From Ephemerocybe angulata (Eukaryota; Basidiomycota; Agaricomycetes; Agaricales; Psathyrellaceae), in the NCBI GenBank assembly GCA_013368325.1, contig JAACJK010000222.1, positions 372,001-436,000 of the forward strand: DNA of 64,000 nucleotides, written 5' to 3'. Within the stretch, counting starts at the first letter, position 1. The number at the start of each line of letters is the position of its first letter. Shown here piece after piece: positions 1 to 10,303 of this stretch. The position numbers were made by a program, and so were the translations under genes. The notes beneath the pieces were generated by a model. The model was not told the origin of the DNA and made no database searches. It was given only the letters and a program-made list of their open reading frames with translations.

Positions 1-586
1 AGAGTATGGGTATAGAGTATGCCTTCTGACAATTCCATTGATATGTACAACATCAAAGAACGTGCGGTATTGGCTGGTATTGGCCGCTCTTCAAGCCCCA
101 GTTGGATATCGATTTCCACTACTTCCAGAACTTCCAGAACTTCATGCTCCCCTCAGTGTGACAAATGTTCGTCAAGCTGCAAGCATAGTTGATATCTTAC
201 AATCGGCCCCCGAGGTTCTGCCATGAGTTAGCGACGTAGAAAAAGTGAGTCAAATCCCCCAGATGAACCTCGTTTCGAAACGGCAGCTAATTCGATGAAT
301 CATGATTCCACTAGATCTCAGCTAGTCTCAGCGCACAGCCCGGTTACCGTTTCCGATTCGCATGGCAACTTCAAGGGGCTCCGGAGTCCGGGGGGTGGGC
401 GTTCCGGCGAGTAGGTAGCTGAAACACTGAACTTTTGCAGAGCCTGTTGCTCTCGGCAGATCTTTGCACCACATCTCGCATCACACCCACCGTAAGATTT
501 CGAAGGCCTGTTGGTGATACTTATAATGAACCACCCATCTTCACGCGGGGCCAATATCTATCCCCTCCTTTCCCATCCATATTCTA
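1..586. other. Non-coding left edge and promoter of the first PL8 gene
   Basis: No coding region can be supported here. The short ORFs in it have no recognisable content. The last 60 bases are pyrimidine-rich, as is common just upstream of basidiomycete start codons, and lead into the ATG at 587. Confidence 0.5.
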
Positions 587-3500
587 ATGGGTCCCCGTCG
601 CAATTTTGTGAACGGCGCGACATCGACATTCGTTTTGCTTTATGCTCTCCTGTCTCTACATGCATATTTAACGCCCGGCGCCTATGCGTCACCGGATGCC
701 CCTTCACATTCGCACCTCCACAGCCTGCCTGCCAGAAATGCGGCACACTCGAGGCTTTCGAGAACACTACTACCCCGCGGAAATGTGGCCGAAGACATGA
801 AGACTATCTATGAGAGGAGGGTGTCCCAGATCGCGGGGAGCTTGGATCAAACCTCCATTTCGAGTATAGATGCCTGGTACGTCGTTGAACCGTTCTGTAG
901 CGAAATGGCAACCTTATCAGTCGTGTATGGGCAGGGTGAAGTCCTTGGATGGTGATGGGAAGTGGCCAGAGACTCAGGTCAATTACACGACAGGGTGTGC
1001 AGCGCAGCGAGCACTGTGGCCTGCATCTGTCCATTGGGACCGCATTGGTACGTCTCTCTCCGGGTCCAAAAATCGGCGGAAACTAATTACAGAATGTAGT
1101 TGCAATGGCAGGGGCATATCGGGGAGGAATCCCTAATACCGGCCAGTGGAATGGGAATGCCGACTTGCGAAAGGCTATCGGCAGTGCCATGGAATACTGG
1201 TTCAAGAGGGATTTCAAGAATGTTGGGTGTCTTGATGGTGGCGGAACGGCTTCATGCCCATGCGAAGACCCCACCAATAGCTTGTGGTGAGCACAACCGC
1301 AGTATCCTCATTCTCTATGGAGTTTCTGACAATCGGGTTTCAGGAACACCAATTGGTTTTCTAATGTATGTGATTCCATCTCAGAGCTTGGTTGCACGCA
1401 TTCTGTCACAACTCCAGATGAGATTCTGACGGGACCTTTATCACAGGTCATCCTCATCCCCAGTCGTGTAGGGAAGGCCTGCCTCCTCCTCAATGGAACT
1501 CTCTCCGCCTCCGAAGCCACTCACTGCGGGGAGATGACTACCCGTACGTACGGGACCTTCGCGAAAGGAGGTGGATACCTTGCCGGCGCCAACATCTTGG
1601 AGATTGCGAGGATTAGCGCGGATGCTGCTATCCTGACAAATGACGAGAAGGTACTGGCGCTGACGTTTGGTTGCCTGATTTCTCAAAGGACAGCACCTGG
1701 GCCTCCTTTACAACGGAAACTACGGTAAGTATATGTCTGAGGCTTTCACCTATATAAACTGTATACTGAATTTCTCTTGATATCTAGGCAAGGACTACTC
1801 GAATGCCGCGCTAGACGTTGAGATAGCAGCTGCAGGAACACAGTTTCAAGCAGGAGAAGCTTCTCGAGGCGCCTTCGAAACACTGTTTGAGGGAAACAAA
1901 TGGATGATTTTCAGCAACTCTGCCACTAAGGTGTTGCATTGGGACTTCGTGCGTTACTGTTATGCTATTCTATTGGCACTGAGCACTTTACTGACCTGCC
2001 CCCCGGCCGTCCATTTAGTCAGCTATCGGTAGGATGCTGGCTTACCCCGTCGTCGATGCACAGGCAAGTGCCAGTATCAATACCAATTTGACTGCAGTAC
2101 AAGAGTTGGGAACCCTATGGAACTCGGAGGCCCTCAAGGAATTCGCGAACGAACTCAATGGTGGCTCGAACGGTGCAAACGCCGGCAAGCTTGTCGGAAA
2201 CAAGCTGTTCCCAATGAACGATTACATGGTACGCGATTAACTTGACCAAGCTCCCATTGATGAAGTTGCTGACCCTTAACCGCAGGTGCACCGAGGCCAG
2301 AACTACGTCTCCTCTCTCAAGATGTATTCCACTCGCACCCTTAACACCGAGTGTGTGAACGACTTGAATCCAAAGGGATTCCATCTCTCCGATGGCACTT
2401 TGTACACCTACCTTAAAGGCACGGAGTACGAGGATATCCAGGCCGCCTGGGACTGGGACCTTATTCCGGGCACGACGGTCGACTACAAGAACACACCGCT
2501 CACCTGCAACAAGGCCAAGTTCACCTCCTCTGAGGCCTTTGTCGGCGGCCTCTCAGACGGGTGGACGGGCGTCTCCGCGATGAGGTACACCAACCCGAAC
2601 ACAGGAGCGCTAAAATGGCAGAAGTCGTGGTTCTTCCTCGATGGGGTATACCACGTTATGGTGAACATCCTCGAGAGCAAGTCCACCGCCCCCGTGTACT
2701 CGGTTCTTGACCAGAAACGTCAGTCCGGAGAGACGAAGGTCGAGGGGAAGCCCTCTGGGCAAGGCGCGGCCGTGAAGTACACAGAGCCGCAGACTATCTG
2801 GCATGACGGCGTTGGATATTCGTTCCCCCCAGGCACACCCGCGACTTTGAACGTCCGCCGCGGGCCCGCGAAAGGCGAGTGGTCTGCGATCGGCACGTCC
2901 ACGCAGCCTGGGGCGACTGTCGACCTCTGGGCTGCCTGGCTCGAGCACAACCCTGCCAAGCTAGATGCCCCTGTGGAGTACACAATCTTCCCTGGGGTAA
3001 ACCCTGGTGAATTCCAAGGGAGGCGGCACGACTCGCCTGTGCAGACGATCGAGAACAGCCAGAATGTGTCTGCCATCTACGACAAGAAGGAGAAGAAAAT
3101 CATGGCCGTGTTCTGGACACCCGGCGGGGGCTCGTTTGTGTTCAAGAGCCAGGATCGCGCTGACCTGACGGTGTCGGCGAGCAAGCATGTTATTGTCACT
3201 GTCTCGATGAAGGACGGGACGATCACGGCGTCGGACCCCACCCAGAACCTTGACAAGGCTACTGTTGCGCTGCAGTATGGAGAGGGCCCCCTGCCAGGCT
3301 GGTGGAAGGGTGAGGCACGTAGCCATGGTGTTACCGTTGGATTACCGAAGGGCGCCCAGGCTGGAGAGGCCATGCGTGTTGAGCAGGCGACGGTGCTCTC
3401 CGCTCCGGAGACAGGGGACGTCTCGGACCCCAATGCGGAGGAAGAGGCGACCACTGATGGAACTGTCGCTGCAGGCTCTGGGGCAGGCACAATTGTGTCT

Positions 3501-3623
3501 GGCTTGGGCAGCAATAGTGTTCTTGGCGGGGGCAAGAATGCGGGCGCCAAAATTGGTGTGACAGCGCTTCTTCCTCATGTCGGTGTTCTGGTGCTTGTGG
3601 TTGGTGTGCTTTCACAGATTTGA
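587..3623 (+). CDS. Secreted polysaccharide lyase family 8 protein, internally deleted copy
   Basis: Member of the PL8 family (hyaluronate/chondroitin/xanthan lyases), which cleave uronic-acid polysaccharides by beta-elimination outside the cell. The ATG at 587 starts a signal peptide with a Leu/Ala-rich core. Following exons carry the alpha-toroid domain, with a WPA-type motif and the NTNWFSN segment that should hold the catalytic Asn. Next come QHLGLLYNGNYG with the catalytic His, then VHRGQNY, and from 2286 one long exon with the super-sandwich domain (GFHLSDGT, WDWDLIPG, GVYHVMVN). The C-terminus is Gly-rich then hydrophobic, suggesting GPI anchoring. The first intron is 877-934. Compared with the paralogue at 12245-15376, about 31 residues just before the catalytic His, including an ADGIRADGSF-like stretch, are missing around 1650. 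Only a 43-nt intron (1651-1693) would rejoin the frame. It may therefore be inactive. The exact substrate is unknown. Confidence 0.85.
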
Positions 3624-4191
3624 TAACCTTATCCTATCCGCTATCTGTATTGCTTGCACGGACTTATACCTTATGTATGTGCATAATCATAATGCACACT
3701 GTAACACCGCTCATGTCGCACAGTGGGCCAGTTTAGGGTCAGGCGTACCAGTGATTGATGGTTCAAAGCGTAGGGGAAGGGCGTACTGCATCTCGGGACT
3801 CTTCGTAACTACTTCTCAGTCCCTTGACTTCTACCATCTATCTTTGTGCTGAGTTAGTTGACTGAGAGCAATGGACAGTTGCTAGCGCAATCCGTGGCCC
3901 AAACGGGAAGCGCCCGCTCTAAATATAGAACCACCCTCGTCCTGGGGTCGGCAAGGGAAGGCAAGGGACCCTGGCAATTTCCCTGATGGCCCCACGGCAG
4001 GAACGGAAGTACAACTCAAGGACCCGCATGGCCCGACATCACCTCCTTCACTCCACTTCTTCCTCATCTCCCTTCTCCCTCATCTCCTGTTTCCTTCCTT
4101 CTTTCAGTTCGCTTGCAAGACAGCGACATACAGCCAACGCACAGTCACTCTTTTAGAAAACAAGCCCAGGACAACAACTGTCATACGCAAT
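3624..4191. other. Intergenic region between PL8 gene and expansin-like gene
   Basis: Holds the 3' flank of the PL8 gene and the promoter of the expansin-like gene. The stretch 4040-4105 is a CT-rich tract typical of fungal promoters. No gene seen. Confidence 0.5.
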
Positions 4192-5277
4192 ATGTCGTCC
4201 ACCTCACACTCTTTCAGGAGCCTTCTGGGCGCGCTCCTTGTCGCCCTTTTCGCTGCGACGTTCGCGCATGCAGCACACGGGGGCGTGCTCGATGCGTCTG
4301 GACTCTCGCCTACCAAGTTCCATCATGGCAAGCGCAATGTGCTCAAGAACAGGATGGGGACGGAAGTGGCAAGGAGGGCGGAGGGCACGCTTGCGAAGCG
4401 GTTTAGCAACGCAAGGTTCACATATTTCGTGACGGGAATGTGAGTGTCCTTCTTTACATTTTTGTCGTCCTTCCATGCGGTTGTTCAACTTGCGTCGTGG
4501 AGGAATCAAAGGACATGGCGTATGACGAGTTGCTGACGCTGTGGTTTGTGCAGGGGTGCTTGCGGTAATTTTAACACGCCTGAAGACTTCGTGAGTGATT
4601 TCGGTAGCCGGCTAGCGCTTTCTGGCAGCGGGCTTCGCTAGTAGCATTGCTCTACGTCGTACAAACGCTAACCTTATGTCCTCACGCAGATCGTCGCCAT
4701 AAACACCCCCGTACGCCTCCTCGTTCATTCAATTAAATCTGCAAACTCATCTGGAACTCGTATATACTAGCAATGGGATGGTGGCTCGCACTGTGGCAAA
4801 ACCGTCACGATCAACCTGAGGGGCAAGACGGCACAAGCCACTGTCGCGGACCGGTGCGTCGAGTGCCCCCCTAACGCGCTCGACTTCACCGAGGGGCTCA
4901 TGCGCTACTTCGACTCGAACTACCGTAACGATGGAACCCTCTATGGAGAGTGGTCGTTCGGCGACTCCGCTCCTGAGCAGCCCAAGCCCACCTCGACGAC
5001 GGAGAAGCCTAAGCCGACTAGCACGACGACGACAACAACATCTACATCTACATCTACGTCGACGAGCACCACCACATCAAGCACTACGACCAGCACTTCC
5101 AGCAAGACGACCTCGACGACTACGAGCACGAGTGCCACCACAACTTCGACCGCGGCACTTGCGACGAGCTCCAGCGCGGCGGCGACGCCTACCGGGGGCT
5201 TCCTGGACCAGGCAGCGTATGTCCTCGTCGAGCTGGGCAACGTTGTTGCACATGCTCCGACCTCTATCGCGAAGTGA
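4192..5277 (+). CDS. Secreted expansin-like (RlpA/barwin-type double-psi beta-barrel) protein
   Basis: Predicted extracellular protein of 270 residues. The exons are 4192-4439, 4554-4590, 4690-4710 and 4771-5277, and their phases agree. A signal peptide (LLGALLVALFAATFAHA) is followed by a short propeptide ending in a KR site. Next is a double-psi beta-barrel core: TYFVTGMGACG, then DGGSHCGKTVTI, then VADRCVECPPNALDFTEG. The Cys pattern and the RxxxCxxxxLDFT element are those of expansin-like/RlpA-like fungal proteins, which loosen or bind cell-wall polysaccharide without known hydrolysis. From about 4975 the protein becomes a Thr/Ser-rich tail, probably O-glycosylated, ending in a mildly hydrophobic stretch. 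No separate carbohydrate-binding module is seen. The family call is firm; the biological role is inferred. Confidence 0.88.
4980..5160 (+). repeat. Thr/Ser-coding low-complexity repeat
   Basis: Imperfect tandem ACG/ACC/TCG-type codons inside the expansin-like gene encode a long Thr/Ser run. They probably specify an O-mannosylated spacer. Confidence 0.7.
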
Positions 5278-5929
5278 TCGAAACAAAATTGATCTGAAGT
5301 CAAACTGACGACGGGGCGAGCGAACGAGCGAACTCCTTTGTTCTTGATGCTGTTCTTGCGCGTTCGTTCTCGTTGTTTTTGAACGCTTCGTCATCGAGGC
5401 TTGAGGCCTCCCTTCCATCCTCTCCCTTCTTCTCTCGCCGCTATAAACCCGGGGTTCTTGCGCTGCACTTTGCCTCTCCCTCCGAATTCTTCCCCTTGTC
5501 GTCCTCATACTTACCCTCCCTCGGAACTGGTGCTCCGTACTTATAATCGGCACCTTCCTTCTTACCCTGCTTATACCTTCTTATACCCCGATTTCTTGGA
5601 TTGGTTATCAACTCACATTCTTCATTTTTGGTTCCTTGGTTGCTCTTTTCTAATCGGGGTGGTGTCGTGTAAAGTTGTTTGGTAGAAATACATTGTTACA
5701 TTGCTCGTTCATTGTCCAATATGTCGATCCGGAGACCCGGGGCCCCCGCTCTCTCGAAGATCGTCTCTCAAGCGTTACCCCACGCACGGCACTCCGCGTT
5801 GCACCGTTCCGAGGGCTCGGTTTTTCCATGTGCCGCCCCGTCTTCCCACCCGCACACCTAAGTATGCTTCTCGAGTGCTCATACTGACACATACCCGCTC
5901 AAACCCCGCCCTGCAATGCGGGTGGTTGG
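5278..5929. other. Convergent intergenic region
   Basis: Lies between the stop of the expansin-like gene and the stop of the minus-strand gene at 5930-7339. It is CT-rich from 5400 to 5640. No gene or RNA feature is supported. Confidence 0.5.
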
Positions 5930-7339
5930 CTAGGTCGCGATAGCTCCCCGGACGAGAGCGATAAAGGCCTCCTCGCTCGGTGCGAGGGCCTGTCTCTGCC
6001 GATCGAGCTTCCACAGGGCGTAGAGGCCCTGTATGGACTGTTTGACGGCTGCGTCTGCGGCACTTTCGATTGAGGATAAGGTCTCTCCGGAGGAGGGCTT
6101 CACCTCGGAGAGAAGGACATCCTCGTCGCGATGAGATCCGACCGTGGATCCGGATAGGGGCCGTTGGCCCTGCGGTTCATCGAGCCCCAGTGCAGACTCG
6201 GCGGGCTCGGGGCCCTCGCTCGGGTCTTCGACAGACGAGCAGTCTTCCTCTTCCTCCTCTGGGGGACTCGCTGCCCGGACGGCTTGGAGCGTTGCGAGTC
6301 TGCGCGAGAGGGCGTCGGGGGAGGGAGGCTCGAGGGGGTTGTAGAGTTCTGTGTCGCCTGCGTCGGGGACGAGAGTCGTGCTGGGGACGAAGATGCGCTC
6401 GGAGGAGGTGCGGGAGGAGGTGTTGTCGTCGTCATCAAACATATGGGTTTGGGTGCCGTCCGCAGTGCGTTTTACTGGGAGGGGGGAGGGGATGGTCGAG
6501 TCTGCGGTACCTGTGTGCGGGGTGAGTTAATCACTTCGATGGAACAAAGGATTGTAGTAGATAGAGAGACAAATTTGATAGTGAGTGGATGTACACATAC
6601 CGTGGATAGAGGAGTACCGAGCCCAATACGCGTCTTCTGAGTTGGGATCGGGATGGGACTTGAGACCGCCACTCTTCTGAGGGGCATCTGGGTCCTCGTC
6701 GACGTCCTGGCCGTAGCTGTTCCAGTACGAATCATCGTCGTCGTCGTCTGCTCCCGCTACAGTGACGAGATGGTCGCCGTAGTGGCTCTGCTCCGCAAGG
6801 AAGTCGTCGGGGCCTGGGGCGGCGAGCGCACCGTAGGCGCCGGCGATGGTGGGGAAGGTGTCGCGGGGGAAAGGCATAAAGGACGTGTTATGGTACTGCC
6901 AGCCTTCGGTTGGGTCGTGCTGGAAGATGAGGCGGAGTTCCTTTGGAGGAGAAGAAGGCAACGAAGGAACGGAACCGGAAGTAGAATATGGCATCTTTGA
7001 GCCGCCCCCGGACGCGGAAGAAGTTGTACTTGGGAGATGCACATGTGCTGTGAGAGCGTCGTCGTCTGCGGAATAGCGCACATTCAGGTGCAGGTCGTCA
7101 GGTAGATGGGATTCTCCCGAGAGAAGCTGAGAGATGGCGGCGTCGCGGTCGTCGGACGGCCATGCGAGGTAGGCGACGGGGTCGTCGATGTCGAGCGAGA
7201 GGAAGTGGTGGCGCTTGAGCAGGGGCCTCGACAGGAGGTGCGGCGGCAGCGGGTTGTCGAGGGGCACCAGATAGCTCAGTACGAGACTGACCGTTGCAGG
7301 CTCGATGGGCGCAGCTGGAGGAGGACCTTGGGCCGACAT
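5930..7339 (-). CDS. Uncharacterised acidic Ser/Pro/Asp-rich protein
   Basis: Two exons, 7339-6601 and 6510-5930, encode 439 residues in consistent phase. The family is not recognised. The N-terminal third is a compact Leu/Pro-rich segment (LVLSYLVPLDNPLPPHLLSR) followed by YLAWPSDDRDAAI. The middle has a poly-Asp run next to SYWNSYG and a second aromatic repeat, DAYWARYSS. The rest is low-complexity and acidic. The C-terminus (QSIQGLYALWKLDRQRQAL) looks helical. There is no signal peptide or membrane segment, so an intracellular protein is likely. Its start codon is only 69 bp from that of the divergent gene at 7409. It is probably a basidiomycete-restricted hypothetical protein. Confidence 0.75.
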
Positions 7340-7408
7340 GATGGTCGCCGATTGATTCAGGAGGCCGCTGCTTCTTATGTAACTTTCTTGTCTTCTACCA
7401 CCACCACC
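7340..7408. promoter_or_regulatory. Very short bidirectional promoter
   Basis: Only 69 bp separate the two divergent start codons, of the acidic protein on minus and the small secreted protein on plus. The two transcripts must share this region, or their 5' ends overlap. Confidence 0.5.
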
Positions 7409-8023
7409 ATGCGTTTCCCAAGACTTTCGCTTGTCTTGTTGCTCCTGCCTCTCGGTGTCCTGGCCCAGGTAGATATACTCGGCGTCATTACCATCTGCTG
7501 CTGCTGACTGGAGTAGACGTCGACCACGGCAAGTGGTAACACAGGGAATACTGGCAACACAGGGAACACAAGCAGCACGGGCAATGGTGGAAATGCCAAC
7601 ACAGGCAGCGCAAGCAGCACTGGCACAGGCAACGCCTCGACACCCACTGGGTCAAGTAACACAACAGCCGCCCCCACGGGCGGAAGTGCACCAGTTGTCA
7701 CAACAATCCTCAGCACCATCGTAGACACCCTCACCGACATTTCTGGCGGCAAGACGTCGACACGGGTCTCCACTCGAATTGCCACTATCACTTCCACCCT
7801 CTCCACATCATCGACTTCAACAAAACCCCTCTCGACGGCACCCGCAAATATCGATGGTGGGGGAGGCGGCGTTGACGGGGCACCCCTCCCTGGGGCGACA
7901 GGGCAGAACGGGGTTTATGGACCGGACGACAGTTACATTGCTGGGGCGGGGGCGTTGAAGCGGAATGGGCTCGTCGTCGGTGTGGTGGGCTTTGGCGTCG
8001 GAGCATACCTCGCGCTCGCGTAA
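7409..8023 (+). CDS. Small secreted Gly/Asn/Ser/Thr-rich protein, probably GPI-anchored
   Basis: Exons 7409-7468 and 7517-8023 give 188 residues. The first exon is exactly a signal peptide (RFPRLSLVLLLLPLGVLAQ). The mature part begins with short repeats of Gly-Asn-Thr/Ser units. A Ser/Thr-rich central region contains TTILSTIVDTLTDI, and the protein ends in a hydrophobic tail (GLVVGVVGFGVGAYLALA) with small residues before it, as in GPI-anchor signals. This architecture fits a cell-wall or plasma-membrane surface protein. There is no catalytic domain. The specific function is unknown. Confidence 0.8.
7525..7640 (+). repeat. Short coding repeat (Gly-Asn-Thr/Ser units)
   Basis: Degenerate 9- to 12-bp units such as GGCAACACAGG recur and encode the GN(T/S) repeats of the small secreted protein. 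Confidence 0.6.
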
Positions 8024-8350
8024 AAAGGTTACTCGGCCTCGACTGGACCTCGGCGACCTTTCGCCACCCAGACTGTGCATTGGACATTTGCTGTGTTATT
8101 TCTGTTGCTCTCCCTTCTTCCGCTTCCTTCATCTTTCCCGGGCATTATTTTAATCAGGACCATCATACCATGCTATATATCACGAACAAATTACATACAT
8201 CCTGTCGCATACTTAGCGTTCGTTCTTTCGCTCGTTCCTTGTACCACCCCACCTATGTACTCTACGTACAGCTTCGTTTGTGGCGCCGAAACGAAAGTCA
8301 GCTGCAGTAATATCCTTCCAACATTGGGTTCTTGACGGCGATCGCCGGAT

Positions 8351-9733
8351 ATGCTTCCTCGCGCTCTCCTCCAATCTAAATTGCCGCGTTCTGGGTTTGC
8401 TTTCTACCGCATCGATACCAGGAGCATACTGCGAATGTCCTCCGCCGCTGCTGCTTCTACAACCGAATCACCTCAAGCCAAGAGACAGAAAATCATGCCC
8501 AAGGTCAGCTGGGTTTTTGCTAGTAAACTTCGTGCTCAGAGGAAAGGCTAACAAGCTTTCGGCAGGTTATTGGAACTCACAATGGCACCTTCCACTGCGA
8601 TGAGGCCCTCGCAGTTTATATGCTCAAGCTCACCGATACCTACAAGGATGCTGGTTCGTCGCAGTATCTGTTTAGCATGAATAAGGTTAATTAAAGCTCG
8701 TTCTGCGTTTTTCAGAGGTAGTTCGGACACGCGACCCCGCCGTCCTCGATACCTGCGACATCGTCGTTGACGTCGGTGCGGTTTACGACCACACTGCGAA
8801 ACGCTATGACCACCACCAGCGCGGATTCGAAGAGGTTCTCGGGCTCGGGTTCAACACCAAGCTCAGCTCCGCCGGGCTCGTCTACAAGTACGCCCCCGTT
8901 CTACAAACATGCTCCCCCACTCATAACTCACCCTCTATTTCTGTCACACAGGCACTTTGGTGCAGAGATCATTGCGAACAAGCTCTCCCTTCCCGCGACG
9001 GATGAGAAGGTTACCTACATCTACAGCCTGCTCTACCGCGACTTCATCGAAGCGATCGACGCGATTGACAACGGCATCTCGCAGTACCCGTCCTCGCTCA
9101 CCCCGGCGTACCGCAACCGCACGGACCTCTCCGCGCGTGTGGGCCGCCTCAACCCGCGCTGGAACGAGCCGACGTCCAACGACATCCTCGACGCCAAGTT
9201 CCAGGTCGCCTCTGCGCTTGCGGGCGGGGAGTTTGCTGAGCAGCTGGATTTCTACGCTACGTCGTGGTTGCCCGCGAGGGACCTCACGGCCTCTCTCATT
9301 GCGCAGTCGAAGGAGGCTTTCGATAAGGAGGGCAGGGTGCTGGTGTTTGAGAAGTTTGTGCCATGGAAGGAGCATCTGTTTGATTTGGAGGAGAGCGAGG
9401 GGAGTGGGGTGACGAAGGGCGCGGCGACGTATGTCGTCTATCCTGATGAGGCGGGGGGCAACTGGAGGATCCAGGCGGTGCCCGTTGCGCCGCAGAGCTT
9501 TGAGAGCAGGAAGGCGCTGCCGGAGCCTTGGAGGGGTGTGAGGGACGAGAAGTTGAGCGAGCTTACGGCCATTCCGGGCGGCATTTTTGTCCATGCTAGT
9601 GGATTTATTGGAGGTGCGTCCGAGCTTTTATTTCTTGTATCTATTTTATGGGTGGTATGCTGATGCGGTTTGTATAGGCAACAAGACCAGGGAGGGTGCC
9701 ATCGAGATGGCGAAGAAGGCGTTGGAGTTGTGA
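8351..9733 (+). CDS. MYG1: MYG1 family metal-dependent exonuclease
   Basis: The exons are 8351-8503, 8566-8653, 8716-8887, 8952-9613 and 9678-9733, giving 376 residues with consistent phases. The conserved N-terminus reads [20 protein letters not shown]. It is followed by [17 protein letters not shown] and RYDHHQRGF, the His/Asp metal-binding DHH-like motifs of MYG1 (UPF0160). The C-terminal half has [12 protein letters not shown] and ends with [11 protein letters not shown]. Animal MYG1 is a 3'-5' RNA exonuclease of nucleus and mitochondrion. Here too a basic N-terminal extension before the second Met could be a mitochondrial presequence. It converges on the SRA gene, with a hairpin array starting 77 bp past its stop. 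Confidence 0.93.
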
Positions 9734-9809
9734 AGGCCCTGATGCAGTTTGTGCTATCGATCTAAACGCCGAAAAACCGAAAACGCAAGATCTCAAGTAC
9801 GGTTGTTAC

Positions 9810-9957
9810 TACCACCCCATGGGTGGTATAAATCTCCAAGAGATTTGTAGAACTTCCTGGGAGGTTCTCGCAGTCTGACATACGTCTGACTACACTTACA
9901 TCCTGCTACAGGATGGCCCTATCGTGTAAAACACGGTCAGGTCCCGGCGTCTCGCCG
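9810..9957. repeat. Array of seven consecutive short hairpins
   Basis: Seven adjacent inverted repeats of different sequence follow one another. They lie at 9810-9828 (8-bp stem, loop CAT), 9830-9846 (7 bp, CAA), 9849-9868 (9 bp with one G-T pair, loop TG), 9872-9891 (8 pairs with one T-T mismatch, loop ATAC), 9899-9915 (7 bp, CTA), 9921-9937 (7 bp with one wobble, loop AAA) and 9945-9957 (5 bp, TCT). Spacers are 1-7 nt. The stems share no sequence, so the structure itself is what recurs. It lies in the 3' flank of MYG1, downstream of both converging genes. Confidence 0.75.
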
Positions 9958-10303
9958 AACAGACACTTTGGAGGCGTGTTTTGACGTTGCTGTATTTTCC
10001 TTGTAGTGTTATGCAGTCTATGCATTGCGGTTTGTGCAAGAATACCCTAAGCGAGAGATGCACGAGGGTCTAAACGAAGTCAAGAGCGAGTGGCGCTTAT
10101 TTTAATAATCGGTGTGTGAACGCCCAGGTTTTGCTATGTACAGGGTAGGGCTACGAATTCGAAGACGTCAAAATCAAGTATATATGCGATATCCATAAGA
10201 GATAGATAGCAAGATAGCAGGTCAAATAATGAGAAGGTTAGTATATGGGTATAGGTCAATGTCCAACTTGCAGCAATGTTAGCTGGAGGGTAGGGGCATC
10301 ACT

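Noticed and set aside
2610..3615. Long open frames on the minus strand opposite the first PL8 gene
   Set aside because: Shadows of the GC-rich coding exon on the plus strand, without family motifs.
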